The notes beneath the pieces were generated by a model that had not been told where the DNA came from, searched no databases, and saw only the letters and a list, made by a program, of their open reading frames with translations. A program made the translations under genes and the position numbers. A stretch of 64,000 nt of DNA, from the NCBI RefSeq assembly GCF_003605735.1, contig NZ_QXTJ01000002.1, positions 137,075 to 201,074 of the forward strand, in the 5' to 3' direction. The stretch comes from Pseudomonas sp. LS-2. Its GTDB lineage: Bacteria > Pseudomonadota > Gammaproteobacteria > Pseudomonadales > Pseudomonadaceae. Each line of letters begins with the position of its first letter. Position 1 is the stretch's first letter. Of this stretch, positions 17,775-27,433 are shown piece after piece.

Positions 17775-18761
17775 CTAAAGCTCGTTGGGCGCTGTCCTTA
17801 CTGAGTCGGGGAGCCAGGTGAGCCGCCCGTCACGTGCCAGGCGATAACGTCTGAGGTCCCTGGCCAAAATGAGCTCGCCACTGAAGCTCTGTTGCGCCTC
17901 AGCGTGGATGTCTTCGATCGAGGGGCTGCGTTCAGGATTGTCCTGATACCGCGCGCTAAAATGTGTCAGCACAAGGTTTTTAACGCCGACGTCTTGAGCA
18001 AAGCGCGCAACGGATGCTGCGGTGCTGTGGCCATACTTTTCTCGACCTTTTGCCAGCTCTTCGGTGAACGTTGCCTCGTGCACCAGAACGTCAGCATTGC
18101 GCGCGACATCCTCGAGCAATTCGGGCGTGTCGTTGTCACCGCACACAATCACTCGACGTGGAGGCTGGGTAGCCTGCAGATAATTTTCGGCAATCAGCAA
18201 ACGTCCTTCGTGCTCTACATCATGGCCCCGGGCAAGTTCTCCCCACACTTCACCGCGAGGAATGGCTTGGTCTTCCAGGCGTTGCACGTCCAGACGCGCG
18301 TCACGGTTGATTTCGTCGAACACATAACCATGGCAAGGCACACGGTGCGAAAGCGCTACCGCGCCGACCTGAAGATTGCCCCCTTGCCAGCCGGCGAATG
18401 TCTCTGCCGCCTGTAAGCGAAGTTCGAAGCCCAGATGCGATCCAGTGACGCTGAGCCCTTTAAGCACCCAGTCATGCAGCGCCTGCGGCAGGATCACATC
18501 CAGCGCTTCAGTGCGCCCAGACATGCTGGCAGTGGTCAGCAGACCGGGCAGGCCAAAGCAGTGATCGCCATGGACGTGGGTGATGAAGATGCCGCGCAAA
18601 GAATGGAGTGACAGGGAGGTGCGCAACAGACGATGCTGCGTTGCCTCGCCGCAATCCACAAGACACCAGTTTTTCCCGGTGGATTCAACGACTGCCGTGC
18701 CGCTGACATTACGAATCCGAGTAGGTACGCCAGCGCTGGTACCCAGAAAGAGCAGGTCCAC
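17775..18761 (-). CDS. rnz: Ribonuclease Z
   Basis: 328-aa tRNA 3'-processing endonuclease of the metallo-beta-lactamase fold. It starts [20 protein letters not shown], the hallmark RNase Z opening, and contains the zinc motif [17 protein letters not shown], an exosite region around [14 protein letters not shown], and downstream metal ligands in VCGDND and LTHFSARY. The start is GTG with GAGGGG upstream. It is convergent with the amidase and unrelated to it functionally; RNase Z is a housekeeping enzyme, though dispensable when other exonucleases exist. Confidence 0.95.
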   Translation of the reverse strand: MDLLFLGTSAGVPTRIRNVSGTAVVESTGKNWCLVDCGEATQHRLLRTSLSLHSLRGIFITHVHGDHCFGLPGLLTTASMSGRTEALDVILPQALHDWVLKGLSVTGSHLGFELRLQAAETFAGWQGGNLQVGAVALSHRVPCHGYVFDEINRDARLDVQRLEDQAIPRGEVWGELARGHDVEHEGRLLIAENYLQATQPPRRVIVCGDNDTPELLEDVARNADVLVHEATFTEELAKGREKYGHSTAASVARFAQDVGVKNLVLTHFSARYQDNPERSPSIEDIHAEAQQSFSGELILARDLRRYRLARDGRLTWLPDSVRTAPNEL

Positions 18762-18988
18762 GTTCTTCCCCTCTTGATCAATGCGGATTTGGCGACCAGC
18801 CCCGGCCGATCAACAGTGTGCCAGCCCGTGCGCCGCGAAGCGCCGTGACCTGTCCGCAAAATGGCTTGAAATCAATAGACCCTCAAGGGTCAGCACCCAT
18901 TCATCTCGAGTATTCAAACTCAACATCTTTCGCACCGTGCCGATACAACCCGTAGGCATGTCTCGCAAAAAAATGCGCTACGGAAACC

Positions 18989-21571
18989 ATGAAAAATCTG
19001 CCCACGTCCCTTAAGCCCGAAAACCACCGCTCCAGTGTTGCTCTGACACGCAGCTCTCTTTTTAATTTCGTCGCCTTGTTGATAGGTGTCTTTCTGCTGG
19101 CGAGCTGTATGTTGCTTTTTCTGGCCAGGGATCTCGATAAAACCGAGGAAGAAGAAAGCGCTTTTTACACCGCCAAAGCCGTACACGCCTCAGAGAAGGC
19201 CGTGGGTTCGACGCTCAAGGACTACGCATTCTGGGGAGACGCTTACAAACACCTGCATCTACAGGTGGACCCTGAATGGGCCTATGTTCGCCAGAATATC
19301 GGGGCGACGCTCTATGCAGACTTCGGGTTCCAGGGGCTGTTCGTCATCGACGAGCATGGCAGGACCGTTTATGCAGTGGTCGATGGCGAGCTAAAAAATA
19401 TCTCGATTGAGGATTGGCTGGGGCAGCCACCCGGCGCTTTGGTTGCCCAGGCGCGTAAGGCGGCATCGGAGGAGGCGCCCGTCACCTCCTTCATGGACGT
19501 GAAGGGAGTTCCCGCAATTGTCGCCGCTGCGGCCATCACTCCAGGCACGGACCCGACGGTCGAACCCGATGATCGAGCCGCGTCTGTGCTGATTTTTGTC
19601 GATCTCCTGACCGACGAAAAACTGGCTAAGCTGGGCCAGGATTACGGTGTCAAAGATCTTCGTGTCGCCACGCCCACCGAGCGCCATCAGGCTTCCTATT
19701 TTGCGCTTGGAGATGATGGCCAGGGCGGTGCCTTACGCTGGACGCCGCCCACGCCGGGTCATCGCCTTCTCGCCCTCGGATTACCCCTCACCGGCTTCGC
19801 TGCGCTGCTGGTCTGCTTGATGGCATGGGTGATCTTGCGCCGTACCACCGCTGCTGCAAGTGCGCTGGATGAGAGCTACCTTTCGCTGCAGCGCAGCCAG
19901 GCGGCCCTGGCCACGAGCGAGGCCAGGTTTCGCGATGTCGTCGAGGCGAGTTCAGACTGGGTCTGGGAGATCGATCAGCAATGGCGCTTCACCTATCTTT
20001 CCGAGCGGTTTGAAACCGTCACCGCGTTCTGTCGACAGGACTGGATCGGCGTCTCCATAGACTCGTTGCTCAGCAGTCAGATGGGGACTGTTTCGCAGTG
20101 GCTGTCGATTCCGAATCGCAAACCGGACATCACGGTCTGCTGCCGATATATCAATACCCAAGGCGAGGAACGTGTCACTCGCCTTTCTGCTCGCCAGCTA
20201 CCCGACGGTGGTTTTCGCGGAACCGCCACTGATATTACTGAGGAGGTCGAAGCGCGTCGGCGAATTGAGTTTTTATCTCAGCACGATGCCCTCACAGGTC
20301 TTCCAAACCGTGTCAGGCTGCAAGAGTTTCTGGATGGGAAATTCAAGGCGCTGCCGACCAAAGAGCAGCCGCTGGTCATGCTCAGTCTGGACCTGGACAG
20401 ATTCAAACCTGTGAATGATCTGCTGGGACACGCTGCCGGTGACCGAGTGCTCAACGACATTTCGGCTCGGCTCTCGGAGTGTGTTCGCCACGGAGATCTG
20501 GTAGCGCGTGTAGGCGGGGATGAGTTCGTGCTGATTCTCACCGATGCGAAGGATCCGCAGGAGATTGAGTCGTTATGCCGCCGTCTCATTGAGTCGATCG
20601 AACTGCCTGTGGTGATCGATGACCAGGAAGTGTTTGTCAGCGCCAGCATTGGTATCGCGATGGCGCCGACCGACGCGCGCGAGGCTGCCGAGTTGCTGCG
20701 TTACGCAGACATCGCCCTATATGAGGCGAAAGCCGGCGGTCGCAGCACCTGGCGTTTTTATGCCGGTGACATGAATGCTCGCATCATCGAGCGGCGTCGC
20801 CTGGAGCGGGATCTGCGATTCGCGATCAAGCATGGAGAACTGAGGTTGCACTTCCAGCCCCGGTTCAGGATCGCTGACGGCAAGATGGTAGGGGCCGAAG
20901 CGTTGGTGCGCTGGCAACATCCTCAGAGAGGGTTGGTATCGCCGGAGACGTTTATACCGATTGCCGAAGAAACGGGGCTGATTTTACCGTTGGGCGACTG
21001 GGTCATGAGGACAGCATGCAGCTATGCAGCGCAATGGCCGTCCCACCTTTTCGTTTCGGTGAATCTCTCTCCCGCTGAATTCAAGCGCGGTAATCTGATT
21101 TCACGGGTTCAACAGGCCCTCGTGGAGAGCAGCATTGCACCGTCTCGCGTTGAGTTCGAGATCACAGAGGGTGTGATGCTCGAGGACGCCGTCGGTGCTT
21201 TGGAGGTGATGCACAAACTCAAACGCCTCGGGGTTCGCATCGCCATGGATGACTTTGGTACCGGATATTCTTCACTGAGCTATCTTCGCACCTTTCCATT
21301 TGATGGCCTGAAGATAGACCGCTCCTTTCTGACCCGCCTGGGTGAGAGTGAAGACGACCAGACCATCGTTCAGGCGATTGTCGGTCTGGGTAAGGCGCTT
21401 TCGTTGACCGTGACAGCGGAAGGCATTGAAACGGCCGAACATCTGGCGTTGTTGAAAGCGGTGGCCTGCGAAGAAGGTCAAGGCTACTTCCTGAGTCGTC
21501 CACTGGAAGCGGAGGCCTTTGATGCACTGCTGGGCGAGACGCAACGCTTAGAGTTGGATATGAAGCGTTGA
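18989..21571 (+). CDS. CHASE4-PAS-GGDEF-EAL c-di-GMP protein
   Basis: 860-aa inner-membrane signalling protein. TM1 about 26-46, periplasmic CHASE4 sensor about 50-235 (with AFWGDAYKHL), TM2 about 263-283, PAS about 310-420, GGDEF domain 425-590 and EAL domain 605-850. The diguanylate cyclase motif is an intact G-G-D-E-F at 509-513, with the inhibitory-site R-H-G-D five residues before it. The phosphodiesterase motif E-A-L at 637-639 and DDFGTGYSSL are also intact, so both activities are possible on sequence. The start ATG follows GGAAA. Single-gene unit; it links an envelope signal to c-di-GMP level and biofilm or motility choice. Confidence 0.94.
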   Translation: MKNLPTSLKPENHRSSVALTRSSLFNFVALLIGVFLLASCMLLFLARDLDKTEEEESAFYTAKAVHASEKAVGSTLKDYAFWGDAYKHLHLQVDPEWAYVRQNIGATLYADFGFQGLFVIDEHGRTVYAVVDGELKNISIEDWLGQPPGALVAQARKAASEEAPVTSFMDVKGVPAIVAAAAITPGTDPTVEPDDRAASVLIFVDLLTDEKLAKLGQDYGVKDLRVATPTERHQASYFALGDDGQGGALRWTPPTPGHRLLALGLPLTGFAALLVCLMAWVILRRTTAAASALDESYLSLQRSQAALATSEARFRDVVEASSDWVWEIDQQWRFTYLSERFETVTAFCRQDWIGVSIDSLLSSQMGTVSQWLSIPNRKPDITVCCRYINTQGEERVTRLSARQLPDGGFRGTATDITEEVEARRRIEFLSQHDALTGLPNRVRLQEFLDGKFKALPTKEQPLVMLSLDLDRFKPVNDLLGHAAGDRVLNDISARLSECVRHGDLVARVGGDEFVLILTDAKDPQEIESLCRRLIESIELPVVIDDQEVFVSASIGIAMAPTDAREAAELLRYADIALYEAKAGGRSTWRFYAGDMNARIIERRRLERDLRFAIKHGELRLHFQPRFRIADGKMVGAEALVRWQHPQRGLVSPETFIPIAEETGLILPLGDWVMRTACSYAAQWPSHLFVSVNLSPAEFKRGNLISRVQQALVESSIAPSRVEFEITEGVMLEDAVGALEVMHKLKRLGVRIAMDDFGTGYSSLSYLRTFPFDGLKIDRSFLTRLGESEDDQTIVQAIVGLGKALSLTVTAEGIETAEHLALLKAVACEEGQGYFLSRPLEAEAFDALLGETQRLELDMKR

Positions 21572-21876
21572 GCGAAGCAACGCTCACGACTGTGGGCCGG
21601 ACTTTTCCACGCGACACAAGGCGCGCAGGAGTTGCCCGGCGACTATGCAGATTAACGTCTCCTTTTGAGCAAAGCCCAATTCAGTTAGCGTCAGTGCATC
21701 GGGTACAACATTCTAAGTCGCGTCTGAGGAGACGACCTCCCAGACCCTCTGGAGCGCAGGCGTCATCGTGTCTGGTGATAAAGGGGAGAGGTTATCCAGG
21801 CAGAGGCGCTCAGCGCGATGCGCGGCCGACTATACGACAGCGGCTCGCGCAGCGCCTCCCCCTGATCGCTACAGGT
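21572..21876. other. Intergenic interval, nothing recognised
   Basis: 305 bp between convergent genes (the GGDEF-EAL protein and the YncE-like protein). I see no gene, RNA or clear hairpin with a T-run. Confidence 0.5.
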
Positions 21877-23337
21877 TCAAGGGCTGACCTGAACCTGCTT
21901 CAGCTCGCCTGATTGGTCGGGCTTACCCCCCACTATAACGAGGTAGCGGCGCTGTTCGGGAACATCGTTCTGCACGATTTGCCGGATTGGCCCAATCGTA
22001 TTGACGATGGCTGACCCGGCTGGATTGGTCATGAATGTGGCCAACGGCTCCAATTTGCCGCCGCCGTCCATGTTTTCGGCAAGCGCCAGAGTATAGGGCT
22101 GCTTCGGCTCAAGCCCCGTAACGGCAGCCTGGAGGACTTGGGTGAGCCCTTGATTGAAAAGCGTGACGCTGGTTGGAGCCCGGTCTTCGCTTTTGCCTTG
22201 ATCACTCAAGGTCAGATGAACGGCTTGACCGGCCACACCTAAGGGAACGAGGTTATCCGTCCCCGATCCGGACGCAACCGCCCTCGGAACATATGCAACG
22301 GCTTGTGGCGCCTGACCAATCGGGATATTCGCGACGACCTTATTGGTTAGCGTATCAATGACTGCAAAAGCGTCTGCGTTCTCCAGGCCGACATAAATCC
22401 TGGTGCCATCTCCGGACGGCCAAATGCCATGTGGCAAATTGCCGACAGCGATTGTAGCGACCTTTTCGAAGGTATCAGTCCTGAATACTTGAACTTGATT
22501 TAACCCGCCAACGGTGATGTAAGCGAACGAACCATTGGCATTGTTTACGAGATTCACGTGGTTGGCGATAGGTCCGACGTCCAACGTCTTGAGCAGTTTG
22601 AATGGGGGAGTGGCCTCAAATACCTGCGCCTTTCCGACATCCTTCAATGTGAACCAGACCTGCTTGCCATCTGCCGACGCCGCAATGTTCGGGCAAAACG
22701 GACTGGCCTGTGCAACATGTCCGACGATCTCGTGGGTCGCCACTGACACCACTACGGTTTCGGGATTGAACGAAGAACAGATGTATCCGTACTTTCCGTC
22801 AGGCGAGAAAATTTGCATCCCGGGACCGGCGGGGGTTTTTATTCTTTGTTTCTCTTCATAGGTATGGGCGTCGAGCACAGAAACGTAGTCCTCCCCCCGC
22901 ACTGTTACCCATACCTCCCTGCCGTTCGGTGTAAAGAATGCCTCATGAGGGGCACGCCCTACGTACGTCTTGTGCTTGACGGTGTTGGTCTGGGTGTCAA
23001 TAAACGACACCGAGTTAGTGCCAATTGACACAACAGCGAGGGTTTTGTGGTCAGGCGAAAAACCCAGTCCGTGCACCAATACCTCACCACGATAGAGAGG
23101 ACTCAGGTTACCTGGCTGAGGATCACCCAAGCTGATGACTCCCAGCAATTTGTTGTCCACTGGATCGCTGACTGAGAGTGTGTTGGAGAACTGCTCGGCA
23201 GCGTAAAGACGATGTTGATGCGTGATTGGAATATTGTCAGCGGACGCCTTGCCTGGAATTTGGCCTGCTTGAAGAGAGCCGGAGGCAGTGATCAAAGCAC
23301 ACACCAGGAGAGCGGGCGGAAAACTTAGCAATCTCAT
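21877..23337 (-). CDS. YncE-like periplasmic beta-propeller protein
   Basis: 486-aa exported protein. Signal peptide at 1-24 (hydrophobic core LLSFPPALLVCALITASGSL, then AG). Residues about 40-350 carry YncE/YVTN-type beta-propeller repeats, e.g. NSVSFIDTQTNTVKHKTYVG, PHEAFFTPNGREVWVTVRG, YVSVLDAHTYEEKQRI and PHGIWPSGDGTRIYVGLE. The C-terminal 120 residues form a separate beta-rich domain. AAGGAAAT precedes the ATG. It lies 23 bp downstream of the DUF305 gene on the same strand, so the two are likely one operon. A periplasmic binding or redox role is possible; the ligand is unknown. Confidence 0.88.
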   Translation of the reverse strand: MRLLSFPPALLVCALITASGSLQAGQIPGKASADNIPITHQHRLYAAEQFSNTLSVSDPVDNKLLGVISLGDPQPGNLSPLYRGEVLVHGLGFSPDHKTLAVVSIGTNSVSFIDTQTNTVKHKTYVGRAPHEAFFTPNGREVWVTVRGEDYVSVLDAHTYEEKQRIKTPAGPGMQIFSPDGKYGYICSSFNPETVVVSVATHEIVGHVAQASPFCPNIAASADGKQVWFTLKDVGKAQVFEATPPFKLLKTLDVGPIANHVNLVNNANGSFAYITVGGLNQVQVFRTDTFEKVATIAVGNLPHGIWPSGDGTRIYVGLENADAFAVIDTLTNKVVANIPIGQAPQAVAYVPRAVASGSGTDNLVPLGVAGQAVHLTLSDQGKSEDRAPTSVTLFNQGLTQVLQAAVTGLEPKQPYTLALAENMDGGGKLEPLATFMTNPAGSAIVNTIGPIRQIVQNDVPEQRRYLVIVGGKPDQSGELKQVQVSP

Positions 23338-23360
23338 GATATTTCCTTCAGAGGAGGGCG

Positions 23361-23792
23361 TTATGGATGGGTCGCTGACACTTGGGTCGGCGCGGCTTCA
23401 GACGCTGGTAACGGGTCGCCCATTGCCTGTCGCATTGCGGCGATTTCCTGCAGCTGATCGACAATGATTTCCTGCGCTATTCGCCTGAGCTGTTCATTGC
23501 GACCGTACTTGAGCATCGTCATCGCCATGTCGATCGCGCCTTGGTGATGCGCGCTCATGCTGGTCACGAAATCACGATCAATATCGCCAGAAGCGGGGAC
23601 ATCCATGCCCGCCATCATTTTGCTCATCGCAGCAGCATTTTCGGCAGCAAACGATGCCTGCGCCTGGCCATCGCTCGATGAATCGTGCATATGTCCAGCG
23701 TCGGCAAACGTCGCTGACATCCAACTGATGGTCGCAAGTCCCACCCACCAAAGTGCTCTGCGAGGCCCCAGCCTGCTTTTGAAATTAATCAT
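23361..23792 (-). CDS. DUF305 family exported protein
   Basis: 143-aa protein with a signal region (basic start, core WWVGLATISWMSATF, then ADA) and a ferritin-like DUF305 helical domain. Key residues are the histidines in DFVTSMSAHHQGAIDMAMTM and the second helix RRIAQEIIVDQLQEIAAMRQ. A histidine-containing HMHDSSS stretch follows the cleavage region. DUF305 proteins are often found with copper or other metal-handling genes, so metal binding is a fair inference. The ATG after GAGAGGG gives the signal peptide; the longer in-frame start adds 37 polar residues and was rejected. Confidence 0.88.
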   Translation of the reverse strand: MINFKSRLGPRRALWWVGLATISWMSATFADAGHMHDSSSDGQAQASFAAENAAAMSKMMAGMDVPASGDIDRDFVTSMSAHHQGAIDMAMTMLKYGRNEQLRRIAQEIIVDQLQEIAAMRQAMGDPLPASEAAPTQVSATHP

Positions 23793-23948
23793 GTCGAACC
23801 CTCTCTCTCTTTTCGTTAAAGCCAGACGGTTACCACGCGCGTTTATTCCTGAATCACTGGAGGATTTTCTCGAGTCCTCGGACCTCGCCGTGGCTTGTCC
23901 CACGAGGTCCTGATCCGGCGTGCTCGTGAATCGGCAAAGGTGGTCAGA

Positions 23949-24023
23949 CTAACAATTGTTAGGTAGGTGTTGACTTCGAGGAGAATGAGGCATAGATTCA
24001 GTCACACCTAACGAACGTTAGGT
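23949..24023. promoter_or_regulatory. Two CTAAC-N-GTTAG operators upstream of GST
   Basis: CTAACAATTGTTAG (23949-23962) is a perfect palindrome. ACCTAACGAACGTTAGGT (24006-24023) has perfect 8-bp arms with an AA centre and ends about 33 bp before the GST start. A related site lies upstream of the TetR gene at 24915. These are the probable operators of the TetR encoded at 24.99 kb. Confidence 0.7.
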
Positions 24024-24056
24024 AGAGTTTTCTCTTCCTTCTTTCTGGAGCTGACC

Positions 24057-24758
24057 ATGACCGCTAAACTTCAACTCTTCACATCTCCATCGGCTTTCCC
24101 CAACCCTCAACGCCTACGTCTTTTCATGCATGAAAAGGGAATCGCGGACCTGTTCGAAGAGACGATTTATGACATGGCTCCAGGAGGAGAGCAGCGCGGG
24201 TGGCGTCATCTCAATATGAATCCATGGGGTGAAACCCCGACGCTGAAACTTGCCGACGGCAGTTTCATTTCCGAAACGGCAGCTATCGTTCGCTATCTTG
24301 ATCAGTCCTATCCAGGTCGCAAGATCATGGGCGAGACCGCATTGGAGCAAGGGCTCGATAACATGTGGGATAACCGGGTCTGGGTGCATATCCTTTACCG
24401 CATCGTGACGGCGTTTCACGTGTTGCACACCGGGTTGGGCTTCAAGCTTGAACTGACGAAGAACGAGGCGTGGGGCGAGCACTGCCGCAAGGAAGCGTTA
24501 GCCCATGCAGCGTTGGTCAATCGTCATCTGTCCGATGGTCGTGAGTGGCTGCTGGGCGGCGATGCCCCAACTTTCTCTGACATCACGCTGGCAACCGCGA
24601 TTGCCTTCTCCAAGTTTCCGGTCAATGCGACCCCTCTGGATGAGCGTTTCGAGTTCATCGACGCCTACTGGCAGCGCTGGCAGAAACGCCCGAGCTTCCA
24701 GGCTGCCTATGCTGATCGCAGCAGCGGAATCCCGGAACTGGATTCGCCGTCTGAGTGA
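24057..24758 (+). CDS. Glutathione S-transferase (TetR-controlled)
   Basis: 233-aa GST. The N-terminal thioredoxin-like domain (LQLFTSPSAFPNPQRLRLFM) has the cis-Pro PWGETPTLKL loop and the SETAAIVRYLDQ glutathione site; the C-terminal domain has APTFSDITLATAIAFSKF. Two palindromic operators sit in its promoter and a TetR gene follows downstream, so it is probably induced by its electrophilic substrate. The GGAGCTGACC leader supports the ATG. The sequence is distinct from the GST near 1.9 kb. Confidence 0.92.
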   Translation: MTAKLQLFTSPSAFPNPQRLRLFMHEKGIADLFEETIYDMAPGGEQRGWRHLNMNPWGETPTLKLADGSFISETAAIVRYLDQSYPGRKIMGETALEQGLDNMWDNRVWVHILYRIVTAFHVLHTGLGFKLELTKNEAWGEHCRKEALAHAALVNRHLSDGREWLLGGDAPTFSDITLATAIAFSKFPVNATPLDERFEFIDAYWQRWQKRPSFQAAYADRSSGIPELDSPSE

Positions 24759-24780
24759 TGTCCCACGGCGGGAGTAACGT

Positions 24781-24823
24781 CGTCGGGACCGCCATACACG
24801 GCGGTCCCGACGGCGCTATTTTT
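24781..24823 (+). terminator. Rho-independent terminator of GST
   Basis: CGTCGGGACCGCC (24781-24793) pairs perfectly over 13 bp with GGCGGTCCCGACG (24800-24812), six-base loop, followed by GCGCTATTTTT. It ends the GST transcript, so the downstream TetR gene has its own promoter. Confidence 0.85.
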
Positions 24824-24914
24824 AACTCGGGACGCCGCGATGACGGGATGGTTTGACCAGGTCCCTCATGTGCATGAGTTGAACCGATAAAGTCCAATGA
24901 CAGACCTATGGCGG

Positions 24915-24932
24915 CTACCTAACAAAAGGTAG
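24915..24932. promoter_or_regulatory. Operator-like palindrome upstream of TetR
   Basis: CTACCT and AGGTAG arms around AACAAA, in CTACCTAACAAAAGGTAG, about 58 bp before the TetR start. It shares the CCTAAC core with the two sites in front of the GST, suggesting autoregulation. Confidence 0.6.
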
Positions 24933-24990
24933 GGTTTTGATTTAGCATGGCGTTCTTCCGATAACCCGACTAACCAATGAAGGCAAAGCA

Positions 24991-25554
24991 ATGACGATCA
25001 ACGCCCGAGAAGCCATTCTGCTAGCGGCGAGAAATATCGCCCAGTCCCAAGGCTACAACGGCTTGAACTTCCGCGATCTGGCCACTGAGGTCGGAATCAA
25101 GCCCGCGAGTATTTATTACCACTTCCCGAGCAAGGCGGATCTCGGTGTCGCTGTCGCCAGGCGGTATTGGGAAGACGGCGCTGCGGCACTCGACGTGATC
25201 TCTCAGGAAACGCCAGACGCGCTTGATGCTCTGCGTCGTTTTCCCGAGATCTTTCGTCGCTCGCTTGAGGCCGATAACCGTCTCTGTCTGGGCAGCTTTG
25301 TGGGCGCTGAAACTGACAATTTGCCGGCAGAAATGACCCAGGAAATTCAGGCGTTTGCGGAAGTGAATGTCGCTTGGCTGAGCAAGCTTCTGGTAGTCGC
25401 GAACGTCTGCAAGCCAGAAGAAAGCGAGAAGCGGGCCCGTGCGATTTTTTCGGCCGTGGCGGGTGCTCAGCTTATTGCCAGAAGCCGATCGGACATTTCG
25501 CTATTTGACACACTGATAGATACCTATCGTGCATACGGACCGTTGCCAGCATAA
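24991..25554 (+). CDS. TetR-family regulator of the GST module
   Basis: 187-aa TetR protein: HTH in residues 5-50 (AREAILLAARNIAQSQGYNG, then LNFRDLATEVGIKPASIYYH and FPSKADLG). The ligand domain is helical with LCLGSFVGAETDNLP, a pattern seen in AcuR/NemR-like relatives whose LCxGxF cysteine senses electrophiles. The Cys here sits in that segment, so an electrophile-sensing repressor of the GST is a testable inference. AAGG precedes the ATG. It shares the palindromic operator core with the GST promoter. Confidence 0.9.
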   Translation: MTINAREAILLAARNIAQSQGYNGLNFRDLATEVGIKPASIYYHFPSKADLGVAVARRYWEDGAAALDVISQETPDALDALRRFPEIFRRSLEADNRLCLGSFVGAETDNLPAEMTQEIQAFAEVNVAWLSKLLVVANVCKPEESEKRARAIFSAVAGAQLIARSRSDISLFDTLIDTYRAYGPLPA

Positions 25555-25939
25555 GTTGCTGCTGTCGACCCAAAGCTGCCCTTTGCATTCCAGTACAACT
25601 GACTTGCCTCCTTGGTCTCGGAGGACATCTGCAATCCGAGACAGGTCGACAATCCACAGCAGCAGACCAGGGACCTTTTCAATCTACGGGATACGATCCG
25701 AGCAATGGTGACTGATAGCGTTTGCTTCAGAATCGAATCAGTGATGGCGACAATGCTCCATTGATTGAAGCCCTAGGCGTTCGGTGCTAATTGTGCGCAG
25801 GCCGCCATCGTCTCCAATGCTCTATCAGGGAGCGCGTCTGCGAGAAATGTCCGGACTGATTTATGACGCAGCACCGCTTCTACCTGAGGTGTCCAGATGA
25901 GGCTTTGTGGGGTCGTTCAAATATCAGTCTAATACTCGT
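25555..25939. other. Intergenic interval at left edge of AT-rich island
   Basis: 385 bp with no gene I can support. GTCGACCCAAAGCTGCC at about 25563-25579 resembles the sequence at the IS1182 target site near 59.2 kb (ATCGACCCAAAGCAGCC when the element is removed), so it may be a dispersed extragenic repeat. Base composition falls sharply toward the right. Confidence 0.4.
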
Positions 25940-26926
25940 CTAAAGTTTTGAACTTAAAATTTGCCGATATTTTTCTCTAGAATCTCTGACATAATCGGGC
26001 AACGTGTCTTCTCGGCTGTAATAGAAATTATCGCTTGTGAGATCTAAAATTGTTCTGATTACACCTGAGAATCCCCACATTGGCAGTTCGGTGTCAGCGC
26101 AATCCGCCTCTTCAATTTCCATGTCATTTAAAATAGGAAATGCATGTTCAATATTATCAACTAGTGCTTTGAGGGTAAAACCTGCCTCCCGAATATTTTC
26201 GAGCAAGCTAGGTATGTCCTCATCATTGTAGTTTCGTTCGTTAAAGTACCTATCACGTAGAGCTAGCAAGCTGTCTGAGTTAAGCTCGTCTAGATCACTG
26301 AAATCTTGATCCAGCCTAGAAAAATCGTTTTTGTACTCGATTTTCATGTCTTTTATAGCATCAAACTGTTCGTCCGCCAATTCAATCAGTGCGCTAAGTC
26401 GATTCAGCTTTCGGCGGAGTTGCGGCGGCACGTCAGATGCTCTTTTGTACAGCAATTTGTGGCTGATTGCAGACCAGGTATGCATAAGCATAGTACGGAC
26501 CTGAATTTCGGCCTTCAATCCGTCGAGGCCTCTGGCGGCAGGGTGTGTCAACCACTCATTCTTTAATTTTACGACATAGTGAAATGATCCATAGCCGAAT
26601 TTATTATCGTCTAACTCATCTTGCTTGTCTTGTTTGGAGATTACGTCAAATTCATCGTCGATCAATTTGCAAGTTATATCTATATCGGTTTGGTAGTAAC
26701 AGATAACTCGAATGCCACATAAATCGTCGATATTTTCAATCTGTGCTTCATAGCCCTTTTTTGTGAATTTTTCGAGAAGGGAGTTTTCGTCCTTGATTCT
26801 AGATTCTATTGCAAATATAGGCACTTTTTTTTGAGCTATCATGCCTTCCAAAGCGTCAACTAAATTGCCCATCAAACGCTCAGCCTTCGGCTTTAATTCC
26901 CGATACTGTCGAATCAGTTCTGGCAT
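25940..26926 (-). CDS. RelA/SpoT-domain protein (single-domain synthetase-like)
   Basis: 328-aa protein with one RelA/SpoT nucleotidyltransferase domain and no HD hydrolase, TGS or ACT domain. Motifs: IESRIKDENSLLEKF (40-54), ENIDDLCGIRVICYY (64-78), FGYGSFHYVV (110-119) and AEIQVRTMLMHTWSAISHKL (139-158), equivalent to the conserved synthetase blocks. The C-terminal 120 residues are helical and acidic. I start it at the ATG giving MPELIRQYRELKPKAERL, the usual opening of this family; a TTG 87 bases upstream is also in frame. The gene is much more AT-rich than its neighbours. It could make (p)ppGpp or pppApp-type alarmones, or act as a toxic small alarmone synthetase; activity is not proven. 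Confidence 0.88.
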   Translation of the reverse strand: MPELIRQYRELKPKAERLMGNLVDALEGMIAQKKVPIFAIESRIKDENSLLEKFTKKGYEAQIENIDDLCGIRVICYYQTDIDITCKLIDDEFDVISKQDKQDELDDNKFGYGSFHYVVKLKNEWLTHPAARGLDGLKAEIQVRTMLMHTWSAISHKLLYKRASDVPPQLRRKLNRLSALIELADEQFDAIKDMKIEYKNDFSRLDQDFSDLDELNSDSLLALRDRYFNERNYNDEDIPSLLENIREAGFTLKALVDNIEHAFPILNDMEIEEADCADTELPMWGFSGVIRTILDLTSDNFYYSREDTLPDYVRDSREKYRQILSSKL

Positions 26927-27433
26927 GTTGCGTTCCGTCACTTGAATGCAATGTCCTGAAAGAGAAGATAAAGATTTCCATAAATGGAACCCCTCAATAA
27001 TCTTGGCGCGCAATCTTTGCCATAAAGCGGTAATTACCTACAAGCTGTGGCCAGCCAAGTTCACTAGTAGCTATAGTAGCAGTCGGAACCAAAATTCGGT
27101 AGCAACCTTGATCGACGAGCACGCAGTAGCGTCCGCTCCTGGCCGATAGCGGTCATCCCTGAGATCTGGCAGGCAGCTGTCCATAGCGACGCCAGTATTG
27201 CGTTCGGCTTTCACGGCTTTGGTGCCGATTTAGAATCGTCAGCCGTTGAGCTGTCTAGGATGCACTTCATCGATCTCAGTGTCGTATGCTCGCTGAAGCC
27301 ACCTGGTCGCTCAGAATGGAGTCAATTGTGGAGGTCAGCATCGTTCTGATGCTGCACAACTTCAGATAATATTGAGGTGGGTACGCCCTTCATCTCGAAC
27401 TCCATGCCTAACCTCCCCGAAACGTTAGCGTAG
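26927..27433. other. Non-coding part of the AT-rich island
   Basis: About 500 bp between the RelA/SpoT-like gene and the small gene at 27.4 kb. No supported gene, RNA or transposase remnant. It contains broken-looking mixed-composition sequence, including GTCCGCTCCTGGCCGATAGC near 27130, reminiscent of extragenic repeats in this genus. Confidence 0.4.
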
